A stretch of 64,000 nt of DNA from NCBI GenBank assembly GCA_037976565.1, contig CP137667.1, forward strand, positions 34,088,425-34,152,424, written 5' to 3'. A program made the translations under genes and the position numbers. Source of the stretch: Mesocentrotus franciscanus. Its lineage: Eukaryota; Echinodermata; Echinoidea; Camarodonta; Strongylocentrotidae. The notes below the pieces were generated by a model. That model had not been told where the DNA came from. It worked only from the letters and a program-made list of their open reading frames with translations, and did not search any database. Position 1 is the first letter of the stretch, and each line of letters opens with the position of its first letter. Of this stretch, positions 12,402 through 21,205 are shown one piece after another.

Positions 12402-12873
12402 ACATACTATATGTCCCATCTGCAGGCCAAAAAACATGAAAAGGTTAAATTCCAACGGCATTGAAAGATAATACTAATTTCAAAGTTCCCTCAAAACGAA
12501 AGGGCTTGAAAAAGTCTTTTAGTGCCGAATGGTCGTACGTTTTGTGCTCCGCAATGATTCAATCTGTTTAATTTTGGCCATTACAAGAACTGGGTGATTG
12601 ATGTAGACACATGCTCATGTACCTTAACAGCTCATTTACCGGTAATGTATGTTATTACCAAAGAAAAAAAAGAAGTCAGTCAGTCAATCAATAGTGTGTG
12701 ACAATGAAATCTAGAAAGTAAACACGTTTCCTTGCATAATTTAAATAATAGGACACTGCTAACGTTTAAATTTCATAGATAGGACAAACGTGACATATTC
12801 ATAATTCCTGCAAATTTCTACAGAATTTGATGTTGGCTGCAAATGGGGCATAGATCTACCGGTAGTACCTTTA
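12402..12873 (+). mobile_element. TTAA MITE family, copy 1 (diverged)
   Basis: This is one of four copies in the window of an element of about 520 bp whose ends read AGGTACTATGTCCC and whose flanks are TTAA. Here TTAA lies at 12398-12401 and 12874-12877. The left end has decayed to ACATACTATATGTCCC and the right end carries small changes around GGGGCATAG. Internal landmarks shared with the other copies are AAGGTTAAATTCCAACGGCA, GAATGGTCGTACGTTTT and TTTGATGTTGGCTGCAAA. It is more diverged and shorter than copies 2 and 3, so it is probably older. Kolobok-like by flanking sequence; no transposase. Confidence 0.75.
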
Positions 12874-13417
12874 TTAAGCGATAAATCTAGATCTATTTCT
12901 ATTTGTAGTGTAATTGCCTAAAAAATAAAAAAGGTCATCTTTTTATTTGCTTATTCCAACAAAATATTACTCATTTAAGCCCCGAAAAAAACACACACTG
13001 AATGAATTTCATATAATCACAAATTCACAGATGCACATAGGGCTAGGCCTATCCTGATCCGTATGAAGAAAAAGAAATTGCGACAGGGGGCGAGGTTCTG
13101 GGGGTTCCCCCTGATGTTACTGTGCATATGGGCTGCAAAATCTCAACACGGAGCGGAGTTTAATTTCGACAAAGAAAACAGGGGAAAAAGACCCTTAAAC
13201 GCATCATACAGTCAATCTGGTTAGTGGAACCGATGTATATTAGCCTAGAGTCCTAGACCTAATTTTCAAAAATAAATGCATCGGTGCATCGGATATGAAT
13301 CCGCAAAAGTGACATTTTAGTCCAAAAGTTTGGCCGAATATATATATATATCCCAACACCAGTTTGCAATGCAGTCCCTATGGTCGGCTTCTGTCTCTAA
13401 AGAGAGGAGCCGACCCT

Positions 13418-13844
13418 CAGAATCTCAGAATCTCAGAATGGTGTCCAGACATCGCTTAGAAGCACTAACGTCTAGAGATGGTGTCGCTTCCGTGCAATGT
13501 GCAATTTAATTTTGGGCATGGTTCTTTTGGAGGTATAGTTTAAAGGTTTGTGTAGAGTTCAGGTTTTTGACGCCTGGCGGAGACTGTTCCAGTCTCTTAT
13601 TGTATTTGGTATAAAGCTGTTCAGGTATGCGTTTGTTCGGCATTGTAGTGGGACTAGACGATTGGTTCTCTCACAGATCTTGGTGCTTCATGATCATAAT
13701 CAGGGATATCTACAGCGGCTTCCTGATGGAGTGTCTTATAGAATAGCGTTAATCTGCTGTCTTTCCTTCGTTGTTGGAGAGGAGACATTTCCAGGGATTT
13801 GAGCAACCCAGAGACACTTGTAGTACGACGATATAGTCATTGCA
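13418..13844 (-). mobile_element. 5'-truncated CR1-like LINE with GACCCT target duplication
   Basis: GACCCT at 13412-13417 and 13845-13850 brackets the insert, and the uninterrupted target (GCCGACCCTACCCAAATC) is visible in the copy at 20042-20620. Read on the minus strand, the insert begins inside a reverse transcriptase C-terminus and ends in the octamer tail ATTCTGAG repeated about 2.5 times. An octameric ATTCTRTG-like 3' tail instead of poly-A is characteristic of CR1 elements. Truncation at the 5' end is normal for target-primed reverse transcription. Confidence 0.8.
13545..13825 (-). pseudogene. Reverse transcriptase C-terminal fragment (CR1-type LINE)
   Basis: The minus-strand translation reads PLQQRRKDSRLTLFYK, then after one frameshift RTNAYLNSFIPNTIRDWNSL, ending at a stop after SKT. 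The pattern RR...R...LYK...H followed by R...Y..SF.P.TIRDWNSL is the standard carboxy-terminal region of CR1/Jockey-group reverse transcriptases, downstream of the catalytic domain. The catalytic domain and endonuclease are absent. A frameshift lies near 13660, and translation from an internal ATG would give no active enzyme. It belongs to the truncated LINE at 13418-13844. Confidence 0.8.
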
Positions 13845-14624
13845 GACCCTACCCAAATCGGCTTATTCGAATGGTCGGGTAGCGTTGCGGTGCATCGCGT
13901 TAACTTGAACGCGACCATTCGTCCAAAGCCCCCCTGGTTTTGCCGAAAGGGTGCGTTGGATTGTTAGGGCGCGTCAGGTCAGATAACGCGACCAAATGGC
14001 ACATACGGGGGGGCTTATTCCAAATGTACGCATTCAGAGTCCCATGCCAACAGCGCGCCTGTTATGTACGTACGTCGCGTACGTAAACGTGGTACTAGTA
14101 TGGTGGATATCGATATCGATCGCAAGCTGAGAGAGATGGAGAGAGTTCAGTTAAATTTCTTTCGTCGATTATTTCGTCAAAAGAGGTTTTTAGCTGAAAA
14201 TCAATAAGGAACTACAACTAATTGTAGTGGACAGAACTTATTTGTGCTCGCGTCCAGAATTTTTGGCCCCCAAAGCGTATTTCGACTCTTTTGGCATTAA
14301 CAAAAAGTTAAACTTAAGCATAAAGGCTAAGCCAGGCTTAGCCTAACCCTAAGGCCTTAGCCAGGCCCAAGCTAGGGAAGCCCATATAGCCATAGACTAG
14401 GCTCTAATTTCTTTATTGTTCAATCAACCACTTTCAAATTTGGCACATGGTCATGTGTCAAGCAGGTCAAGCTCTAGCTGCAATCATAAACATTTTTAGA
14501 CTTGAGGTCAGAATAAAGAAGTTTTTAAGCTTTTTTTTGCCAAGTGGTAAACCGTAATGCTGTATTAAACTGACCTTGATGATCGGATCAGTTGATCGGA
14601 TCGGCAGAGCTCAGTCCGATGTGC

Positions 14625-14905
14625 TTAATAAAAATAAAATAAAAACAAACTACACTATCTGATTGGCGTAGCCAAGGGAGGGAAGGGGTCCGAGGGTGCT
14701 TGCTTAATAACGTGAAAAGAAAAACAAACTCGTTTGTGAATGGCGTAGCCAATGGGGAAGAGAATGGGGGTGCTTGCTTGCTTAATACCGGTTCTATATT
14801 ATTAAATGAAAAGCGAACTATAATTATTTTATGATTGGCGTAGCCAGGGGAGGGGGCTTGCTTAAGACAGGTTCTATATAAATGGGATGGAATGGGGGCT
14901 TGATT
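14625..14905 (+). repeat. Three tandem units around GATTGGCGTAGCCA
   Basis: Units centred at 14661, 14738 and 14833 share RATGGCGTAGCCAAKGGG, then GGGGGTGCTTGCTTAATA. Spacing is about 77-95 bp, with lost or gained AT-rich spacer. It lies inside the 5.66-kb element. No frame is conserved. Confidence 0.65.
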
Positions 14906-15446
14906 AATTCAGGGGCAATCTTGCACTTTCTGCCCATTTGTCCATCTCTTTGGGAGCCTCTTCCGAGCATGAATGAAGTTTAGGGCACCGCCTTTTAGAG
15001 AACCCCATCTCAGCATATCATAAGACCGGGTACTTTGCCCATCTATTTAAAGTTCCCTCCATGTATCTCTGAAGCCCGGAGGCTCTGCATGTCTCACCAT
15101 TAATTGGGAGCCCCTTCCGAGCATGAATGACTCTATGGTGACCCCCTCAGAAGCCTGGGGGCTCCGTCCTTCTTTGAGGATCGATCCCTCTAAGCATGAA
15201 TGAAATATATTATTGTTATGTACTGTGCCGGACTTACAAGATGATGCCCGGTTAGGTCAAATTTTAGTGATGGTCGGGCAGCATTCACATAAGGAACTCC
15301 ATTAAACTTACCAATAATACAATTTAAAAAATCTAAATAAATATCATGGTGTAAACAGGTGCGTCGAAAGGAATTTTAAAGTGGTACGTATATGGTCAAC
15401 GGATTGGGGCGTGGCACAACTGCGAGGAGCGGAGCACCGCAGGGGG
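14906..15446. other. Degenerate repeats inside the 5.66-kb element
   Basis: Three diverged direct copies of a segment containing TCCGAGCATGAATGA or TCTAAGCATGAATGA and GGGAGCC occur at about 14947-15200. The rest is unremarkable noncoding sequence. Confidence 0.45.
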
Positions 15447-15599
15447 CAGGCGCGGATCCAGGATTTCTTAGGGGCCCACATTTGAAATTATGCGAGCCAA
15501 ATATTGGTACGTAACGGTGACCAGCAGTGGCGTAATGAGCAAAAACGTTTGGGGGACAGACAAAAATCTGCATCACCCCACTCTTACATGCAGGCCCCG

Positions 15600-16080
15600 C
15601 TGAACGTTTTCAAGGTAGGTGGGGAGGCGAAAGTATTTACGATCAGGTAGAGCGTAGCGTAAATTGGCGTGGGGTCTAGGGGCAAAGCCCGGTGGTGGTC
15701 AAGGGCGGAGCCTCGGAAGCCCAGGGGGTATGGGCAATTATTACGGTCAGAAGAGCATATTTTGATACCTTATTAGTGCACTGGCAGGTCACTAATTGGC
15801 GTGGGGTCCCGGGGGCAGAGCCCCTGAAGCTCAGGGTTTTAGGCAATAAATTACGGTCAGATGAGCATCCAGGGACTGCTTTAGGGCCATTGAGTGGGTC
15901 CAGGGGCGGAGCCCGAAGCTCAGGGTTTTAGGCATTTATTCACAGTCAGATGAGCATATTTTGATACCTCATTATTTTGTGACACTGGCAGGTCACTATC
16001 TCTCTTTCTATTTCTCTCTAATATACTTTTTCACAAAAAGTGTGGGGGCTCGAGGCTCGAGCCCCGCTGTTCCATGGCCC
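15600..16080 (+). repeat. Diverged tandem units with GGGTCCAGGGGCGGAGCCC
   Basis: Three diverged units contain TGGGGTCTAGGGGC or GGGTCCAGGGGCGGAGCCC, then AAGCTCAGGGTTTTAGGC and TTACGGTCAGATGAGCAT, and a CACTGGCAGGTCACT segment follows units one and three. Period is roughly 110-170 bp with gaps. The pattern is common in non-autonomous DNA transposon interiors; no coding potential. Confidence 0.6.
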
Positions 16081-16284
16081 TGACATGTAGGCATCTAAAT
16101 AAGCATATTTCTTGCCTGACTGTAAATTTAGGAATTTGTCATTTCCAACAAACGCATAAAAAAGTATAATTTACTAAAAAGTGAGGACAAATCTCGAAAA
16201 TATCGTCATTTCAGCAACATTTGTAAATCACCGGTATCGAATTAGAAATAAACCACCTTTGAATTTTATTTGGGGGCAGCCCCC

Positions 16285-16683
16285 TGTTACACCCACAAAT
16301 GTAATAACGCCCACAAATGTAACAACGCCCACAAATGTAATAACACTTTACCCACAAATGTAATAACACCCACAAATGTAATAACACTTTACCCACAAAT
16401 GTAATAATTTCACCCACAAATGTAATAACCACTTTACCCACAAATGTAATAATTTTGGTAAGTGGTTGTTACACCCACAAATGTAATAACGCCCACAAAT
16501 GTAACAACGCCCACAAATGTAATAACACTTTACCCACAAATGTAATAACACCCACATATGTAATAACACTTTACCCACAAATGTAATAATTTCACCCACA
16601 AATGTAATAACCACTTTACCCACAAATGTAATAATTTTGAATCACCCACAAATGTAATAATGACTTTACCCACAAATGTAATA
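16285..16683 (+). repeat. Left outer array of CCCACAAATGTAATAA
   Basis: About 18 copies joined by three linker types (CG, CACTTTA, TTTCA). The first eight units with their linkers are duplicated as a block (about 16285-16457 and 16467-16637). This shows local amplification in this arm only. Confidence 0.85.
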
Positions 16684-16729
16684 AATTTGAAGGGATATTT
16701 TGTCGAATTTGTTCAAAACTAAAACCCTG

Positions 16730-17120
16730 TAATAAAGCATGGGTAGCGCGCAGTCTTTACTCCAGACCCGGTTATTTCAAAATTTAAAAAACAGACCCCA
16801 TAATCCTTTTCCTGTGGAATACCATGACAATCGAGCGTAGTCTTTCCTCCAGACCCGGACATTTCAAAATAAAAAACAATAAAAAACAAAAAAAAATTCA
16901 AATCTAAGACCCAACAATCCTCCAAATTAAGACCCGGTAATAAAGTATGGGATTAGAGCGTAGTCTTTACTTCAGACTCGGTTATTTAAAAAAAATCTTC
17001 AAACTAAGACCTCCCCATCCTTTTCCTGTGGAATAACATGGGTATAGAGCGTAGTCTTTCCTCCAGACCCGGTTATTTCAAAGAAAAAGAAATTTAAACA
17101 AATCTTCGAAACTAAGTCCC
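16730..17120 (+). repeat. Left inner domain of the foldback element
   Basis: About four units of roughly 100-115 bp alternate between a TAATAAAGCATGGG form and a CCTGTGGAATA form. Each ends AGCG(T/C)AGTCTTT(A/C)CTCCAGACCCGG. It is the reverse complement of units at 17431-18395. Confidence 0.75.
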
Positions 17121-17430
17121 ACCATTTTATTCCTCTTTTTTCATTTAAAAATAAATTACATTATAACATATGTGGATACAACACGTCACAAATAAATGAT
17201 TGGTCGGCGGTCACACGAACTGACAAATCAGTCAAAATGGTCCATATATATAACACACAGAGGAGGGACCGATTCGATGGTTCGTTGACCGTCGACGATT
17301 TGTTAATATGTAAATATTCTAACGCCCACAAATATCCTGGAATTCAATGTTCGTAGAAAAAAAAGTAATCGAATAAGTGACCTTAAATGTATTTAAATAT
17401 TGTATATTTTATATCATTTTTTTTAAATGA
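17121..17430. other. Single-copy loop of the foldback element
   Basis: About 310 bp not shared between the arms. It contains AT-rich sequence and a GGTTCGTTGACCGTCGACG segment. No open frame of note. Confidence 0.5.
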
Positions 17431-18395
17431 CCGGGTCTGGAAGAACAACTATGCTCTAAACCCATGCTTTATTACAGGATCTTAGTTTGGAAGATGGTGG
17501 GTCTTAATTTTAAAGTTTTTGTTTTTGTTTTGTTTTGTTTTTGAAATAACCGAGTCTAGAGGAAAGACTACGTTCAATACTCATGTTATTCCACATGAAT
17601 AAGATGATGGGGTCTTAGTTTTGAAGATTAAAAAATAAATAAACGGGTCTGGAGTAAAGACTACGCTCTAAACCCATGCTTTATTACTGGGTCTTAATTT
17701 GGAAGATGGAGGGGGTCTTAGTTTAAAAGGTTTTTGTTTTGTTTTGTTTTATTTTTGAAATAACCGGGTGATGAGTAAAGACAACGCTCTAAACCCATGC
17801 TTTAATACCGGGTCTTAGTTTGGAGGATTGTTGGGTCTTAGATTTGAATTTTTTGTTTTGTTTTTTATTGTTTTTTTATTTTTGAAATGACCGGGTCTGG
17901 AGGAAAGACTACGTTCAATACTCATGTTATTCCACATGACTAAGATGATGGGGTCTTAGTTTTGAAGATTAAAAAAATTAAACGGGTCTGGAGTAAAGAC
18001 TACGCTCTAAACCCATGCTTTATTACGGGTCTTAATTTGGAAGATTGAGGGGTCTTAGTTTAAAAGGTTTTTGTTTTGTTTTGTTTTATTTTTGAAATAA
18101 CCGTGTGGAGTAAAGACAACGCTCTAAACCCATGCTTTATTACAGGGTCTTAGTTTGGAGGATTGTTGGGTCTTAGATTTGATTTTTTTGGTTTTATTTT
18201 TATTGTTTTTATTTTTGAAATGACCGGGTCTGGAGGAAAGACTACGCTCGATTGTCATGTTATTCCACAGGAAAAGGATTATGGGGTCTTAGTTTTGAAG
18301 ATTTTTAAATTTTTGAAATAACCGGGTCTGGAGTAAAGACTGCGCGCTATACCCATGCTTTATTACAGGGTTTTAGTTTTGAACAAATTCGACAA
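17431..18395 (-). repeat. Right inner domain of the foldback element
   Basis: About eight to nine units of 95-120 bp contain GACCGGGTCTGGAG(G/T)AAAGACTACG and CCCATGCTTTATTAC, separated by GTTTTGTTTTGTTTT-rich spacers. There are twice as many units as in the left arm, so the arms have changed length independently since insertion. Confidence 0.75.
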
Positions 18396-18404
18396 AATAT
18401 CCTT

Positions 18405-18604
18405 TCAAATTTATTACATTTGTGAGTAAAGTCATTATTACATTTGTGGGTGATTCAAAATTATTACATTTGTGGGTGAAATTATTACATTTGTGGGTAA
18501 AGTGTTATTACATTTGTGGGTGTTATTACATTTGTGGGTAAAGTGTTATTACATTTGTGGGCGTTGTTACATTTGTGGGCGTTATTACATTTGTGGGTGT
18601 AACA
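18405..18604 (-). repeat. Right outer array of TTATTACATTTGTGGG
   Basis: About nine copies in inverted orientation to the left array, with the same linker types in the same order, ending GTGGGTGTAACA. Confidence 0.85.
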
Positions 18605-18634
18605 CCCCCAAGCCCCTGTCAGTACGCCACTGAT

Positions 18635-18990
18635 CACCCCTACCTTTCTTCTTCTCTTTTTTCTTCTTTTCCTTCCCTTCTTTCTCTCTCTTTAGGTTTG
18701 CTGGGGGAAGGAGGCAAGGGCCTTTCGGCCAATCCACACGTTGTTGGCGGGATTAATCGCAACTGACCTTCCTTTCTTTTCTTCTTCCTCTTGTTTGTTC
18801 CCTTTAAGCTCTTTTTATTGGGGGTTGGCGGCAACAGCCTGGGAGGCAAGGCCCTTCGGCCCCCGATCTCCTTCTTTATCCCCTTTTCTTTTCTTCTTCC
18901 TCTTCTTTCTTTCCCTTTCTCTCCTTTCCCCTTTCTCTTCTTTCTTCTTTTTGCTGGGGCAAGGCCCCTGGCCCCTGGATCCGCGCCTGA
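18635..18990 (+). repeat. Pyrimidine-rich spacers between AAGGCCCTTCGGCC-type modules
   Basis: Three modules contain TTGCTGGGG or ATTGGGGG plus GGCAAGG(G)CC(T)TTCGGCC-like sequence. Between them are CTTCTTTTCTTC-rich stretches of about 100 bp. Open frames on both strands are low-complexity artefacts. Confidence 0.5.
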
Positions 18991-19022
18991 CTCGAAATAA
19001 TGTAATCTGATGCATACCTTGG

Positions 19023-19424
19023 AAGGAAATTTGATAATACTTAATTAAAGAAATCATTCCCATCTCCCTCATGATAAGACCGGCCGCTATATAGTATAGT
19101 CTACAAACACAATCAAACTTACACACACACACACCTGAAATACACTAGCTTACATCGTCCCAGGGGCGGATCTAGCTTTTTCCTCTGGCATTTTTTCCAC
19201 TGGCATTTTTACCTCTGGCATTATTTCCTCTGGTATTTTTACTTGACACCTGTATGATTGTATGCATGGGCTTATGTGCGTGTGCATTCGTGTGTCCACG
19301 TTCGTGTCTTTCTGAGTTTGACTTCACGTAGTTATTTTGTGTGAAACAGTTTCAATAATAAAAAATAGTTCAAGCAACCTAAAAGTACGATAAACGGATA
19401 GTTCTGCTTCTCCATCTTTAAAAA
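19023..19424. other. Interior of the 5.66-kb element, with a short CTCTGGCATTTTT repeat
   Basis: An (AC)n run lies at about 19121-19133. CCAGGGGCGGATCTAGC at about 19159 is an orphan hAT-like terminus. It is followed by four imperfect copies of CCTCTGGCATTTTT (about 19177-19245). Nothing codes. Confidence 0.5.
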
Positions 19425-19522
19425 CAATTAACGCACCCTTTTGGCAAAACCGGGGCTTTTGACGAATGGTCGCTCAAGTTAACGCGACGCACCACGACCC
19501 CACCCGACCATTCGAATAAGCC

Positions 19523-19570
19523 ACCCAAATCAGAGGCTAACGAACGGAAGAGACAGAAATTTTTGGTCTA
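19523..19570 (+). mobile_element. Palindromic family A, copy 1, terminal piece
   Basis: After the second copy of ACCCAAATC the sequence continues CAGAGGCTAACGAACG and ends AAATTTTTGGTCTA. This is the right terminus seen at 20620, and it shows where the 5.66-kb element inserted. Confidence 0.75.
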
Positions 19571-20032
19571 TATCTAGGTAGATTCTAGGTAGATTCTAGA
19601 CTAGACTCTATAGACCTATAGATATTATAGATCTAGACTTACATCTACATCTAAGGTGGTACTGGACAGGAACAATTGGTATAGACGTCCAGACTTCCGT
19701 GGCATCGCAAACTGTCATAAAACATCACAACTGAGGGTGCAGATTCAAAATTAAAATAAAAGGTGCGCATAAAAATACAGGGGTTGCAGACATCTAATTT
19801 TAGATGAAGTTGAGCTACATCGACGCTCTAGCCCGCCTGTGTACAGCTGCGCTGAGTGGTCATTCTGCATGTAGCTCCAAACTTTGGTGTTGAAGACTTG
19901 GCTGATGTTGACTCTTCTATAAGAATAGACCTATAATTTATTATAGACTAGATCTACAGCTACATGATCATGATGTCGATCTAGACTCTACATCTAGTAT
20001 TATTAATACTATTAATTATAGATCTAGATCTA
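19571..20032. other. TAGATCTAGA-rich noncoding DNA
   Basis: Overlapping TCTAGACTAGA, TAGATCTAGA and TAGGTAGATTCTAG words are dense at 19571-19660 and 19920-20040. Similar clusters occur at 20930-20990, 31430-31540, 39780-39900 and 41040-41250. No gene. Confidence 0.5.
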
Positions 20033-20041
20033 GCTCTAACT

Positions 20042-20620
20042 TAGACCGAAGATTTCTGTCTCTTTCGTTCATTGCCCAAAATACTACATTTTACCCGATG
20101 CATATCCGATGCATTTATTATTGTTAATTAGGCCTAGGCTAAACTATATCGGTTCCACTTACCAGATTGACTGTATGATGCATTTAAGGGTCTTTTTCGG
20201 ATTTTCATCGCCGATAAATGAGCTCCGTGTTGAAATTCTTGCACTTTGTTGCAGCCGTATTTTAAACTGTTACTGCGCATGAAGGAAGATGACGTCATCC
20301 ATTGACAGTAACAGTTTAAAATACGGCTGCAAGAATTTCAACACGGAGCTCATTTTCGGCGATGAAAATCCAGAAAAGACCCTTAAATGCATCATACAGT
20401 CAATCTGGTAAGTGGAACCGATGTAGTTTAGCCTAGGCCTAATTAAAAATAATAAATGCATCGGTACTAAAATGTAGTATTTTGGGCAAAGAGTTTTGGC
20501 CATAAATGGCCAAAATGTTTTCACAGGAGCGCCTATGGTCGGCTTCTGTCTCTAAAGAGAGGAGCCGACCCTACCCAAATCAGAGGCTAACGAACGAAAG
20601 AGACAGAAATCTTCGGTCTA
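20042..20620. mobile_element. Palindromic transposon family A, copy 2 (intact, 579 bp)
   Basis: The ends are TAGACCGAAGATTTCTGTCT and its inverse. The flanks are identical 9-mers GCTCTAACT (20033-20041, 20621-20629). The arms are near-complete inverted repeats: the left arm from the terminus through CCCAAAATACTACATTTTA, CGGTTCCACTTACCAGATTG and AATTCTTGCA mirrors the right. The right arm carries extra sequence, including the hairpin GGTCGGCT...AGCCGACC (20538-20574), that the left arm lacks. The centre (about 20270-20305) contains TGACGTCA. Long inverted ends and a 9-bp duplication fit a Mutator-like foldback MITE. No transposase. Confidence 0.82.
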
Positions 20621-20629
20621 GCTCTAACT

Positions 20630-21205
20630 AAGCCGTCTAAGGTCTAAGCCAGATCGTAAATTACCCTGTGAATTGTATTTGTAGATCTAGAGTCTAAGCT
20701 TATTTAGTAAACAAGTCACCCCTGATTCGTAGATGCTACTTCTGCTAGCTGCTGCTAGCTTAAAGGGATCGTTTAGCAGTGTTAAATCTGTATTACTAGT
20801 TTTTTAGTTTTACATCGACTTTTGTTTAAATTGCTATTGGCAGTATTGCATTTGCAATGGCTATGGATATTACAACATGTAAGTAAACGTATGGGACAAT
20901 GCATTAACTTGCAACTGGACAATTTAATGTTAAATAGATCTAGATCAACTATCAATTGCATGCATGCATAGGCTAGATCTACAGGGTACTTATTCCGCGG
21001 TAAAATTGTCTTTATCACTATCTTGTCAAAGATAAAATACAAATAGAGCATAATGTGAAGTTAAAACCTACCATTTTCACAGAAATCATGGTGAAAACGT
21101 CTCCTCGTAATCGTCTTCAGCTCAGGCGCTTGTTTGTTTGACGTTTGGTAGTACCGCCCAAGGAAGGAAAATAATAGCGAAAAATATTCACGACTTAAAG
21201 GTGAT
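20630..21205. other. Anonymous noncoding DNA
   Basis: TAGATCTAGA words and a TGCATGCATGCAT-like run near 20958, with no gene. The sequence leads into the satellite. Confidence 0.5.

Larger units (their letters stand above)
13110..13858 (+). mobile_element. Palindromic transposon family A, copy 1, right half (interrupted)
   Basis: The sequence from CTCAACACGGAGC through CATCATACAGTCAATCTGG, GTGGAACCGATGTA and the hairpin GGTCGGCT...AGCCGACC (about 13382-13416) matches the right half of the intact copy at 20042-20620. It is broken twice: by a LINE at 13418-13844 and by a 5.66-kb element at 13860-19522. Its final 48 bp resume at 19523-19570. The left half is missing or too diverged to see. No coding capacity. 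Confidence 0.75.
16285..18604. mobile_element. TU-like foldback element (2.32 kb)
   Basis: The ends are long inverted repeats. Outermost is TGTTACACCCAC, followed on each side by an array of about 16-bp units (CCCACAAATGTAATAA): about 18 on the left, 9 on the right. Inside lies a second inverted domain built of about 115-bp repeats around GACCCGG and TAGTCTTTCCTCC: about 4 units left, 8-9 right. A central loop (17121-17430) is single copy. CCCCC flanks both ends (16280-16284, 18605-18609), a possible 5-bp duplication. A short-tandem-repeat outer domain plus a distinct inner domain is the architecture described for sea urchin TU foldback transposons. No protein frame. Confidence 0.75.
15447..18989. 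mobile_element. CAGGCGCGGATCCAGG-bounded element(s), nested
   Basis: A perfect 16-bp inverted repeat CAGGCGCGGATCCAGG lies at 15447-15462 and, in reverse complement, at 18974-18989. Just inside, CAGTGGCGTA at 15534 pairs with TACGCCACTG near 18621. CAG(G/T)GGCG termini are typical of many hAT-like non-autonomous elements. No matching 8-bp duplication is visible at either pair, so this may be a composite of several elements sharing such ends rather than one insertion. It contains the foldback element at 16285-18604. Confidence 0.45.
13860..19522. mobile_element. 5.66-kb inverted-repeat transposon with 9-bp target duplication
   Basis: The left end reads GGCTTATTCGAATGGTCGGG and the reverse complement of the right end reads the same. 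Inverted homology continues for about 100 bp through CGCGTTAACTTGA and AAAAGGGTGCGTT-like sequence. The flanks are exact 9-bp repeats, ACCCAAATC at 13851-13859 and 19523-19531, and the empty site is visible in the copies at 20042-20620 and 45398-45918. Each end also contains an internal inverted repeat (CGAATGGTCG with CGACCATTCG). Long inverted ends with a 9-bp duplication fit the Mutator-like superfamily; the superfamily is inference. No transposase frame is seen, and the interior is filled with other repeats and nested elements, so this copy is non-autonomous. Confidence 0.82.

Noticed and set aside
16285..16683. CRISPR-like look of regularly spaced CCCACAAATGTAATAA repeats
   Set aside because: Spacers are 2-7 bp linkers of a few fixed types, the array is mirrored 2 kb away, and the sequence is eukaryotic.
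18815..19132. 105-codon minus-strand Lys/Glu/Arg-rich frame
   Set aside because: It is the complement of polypyrimidine spacers and lacks any recognisable domain.
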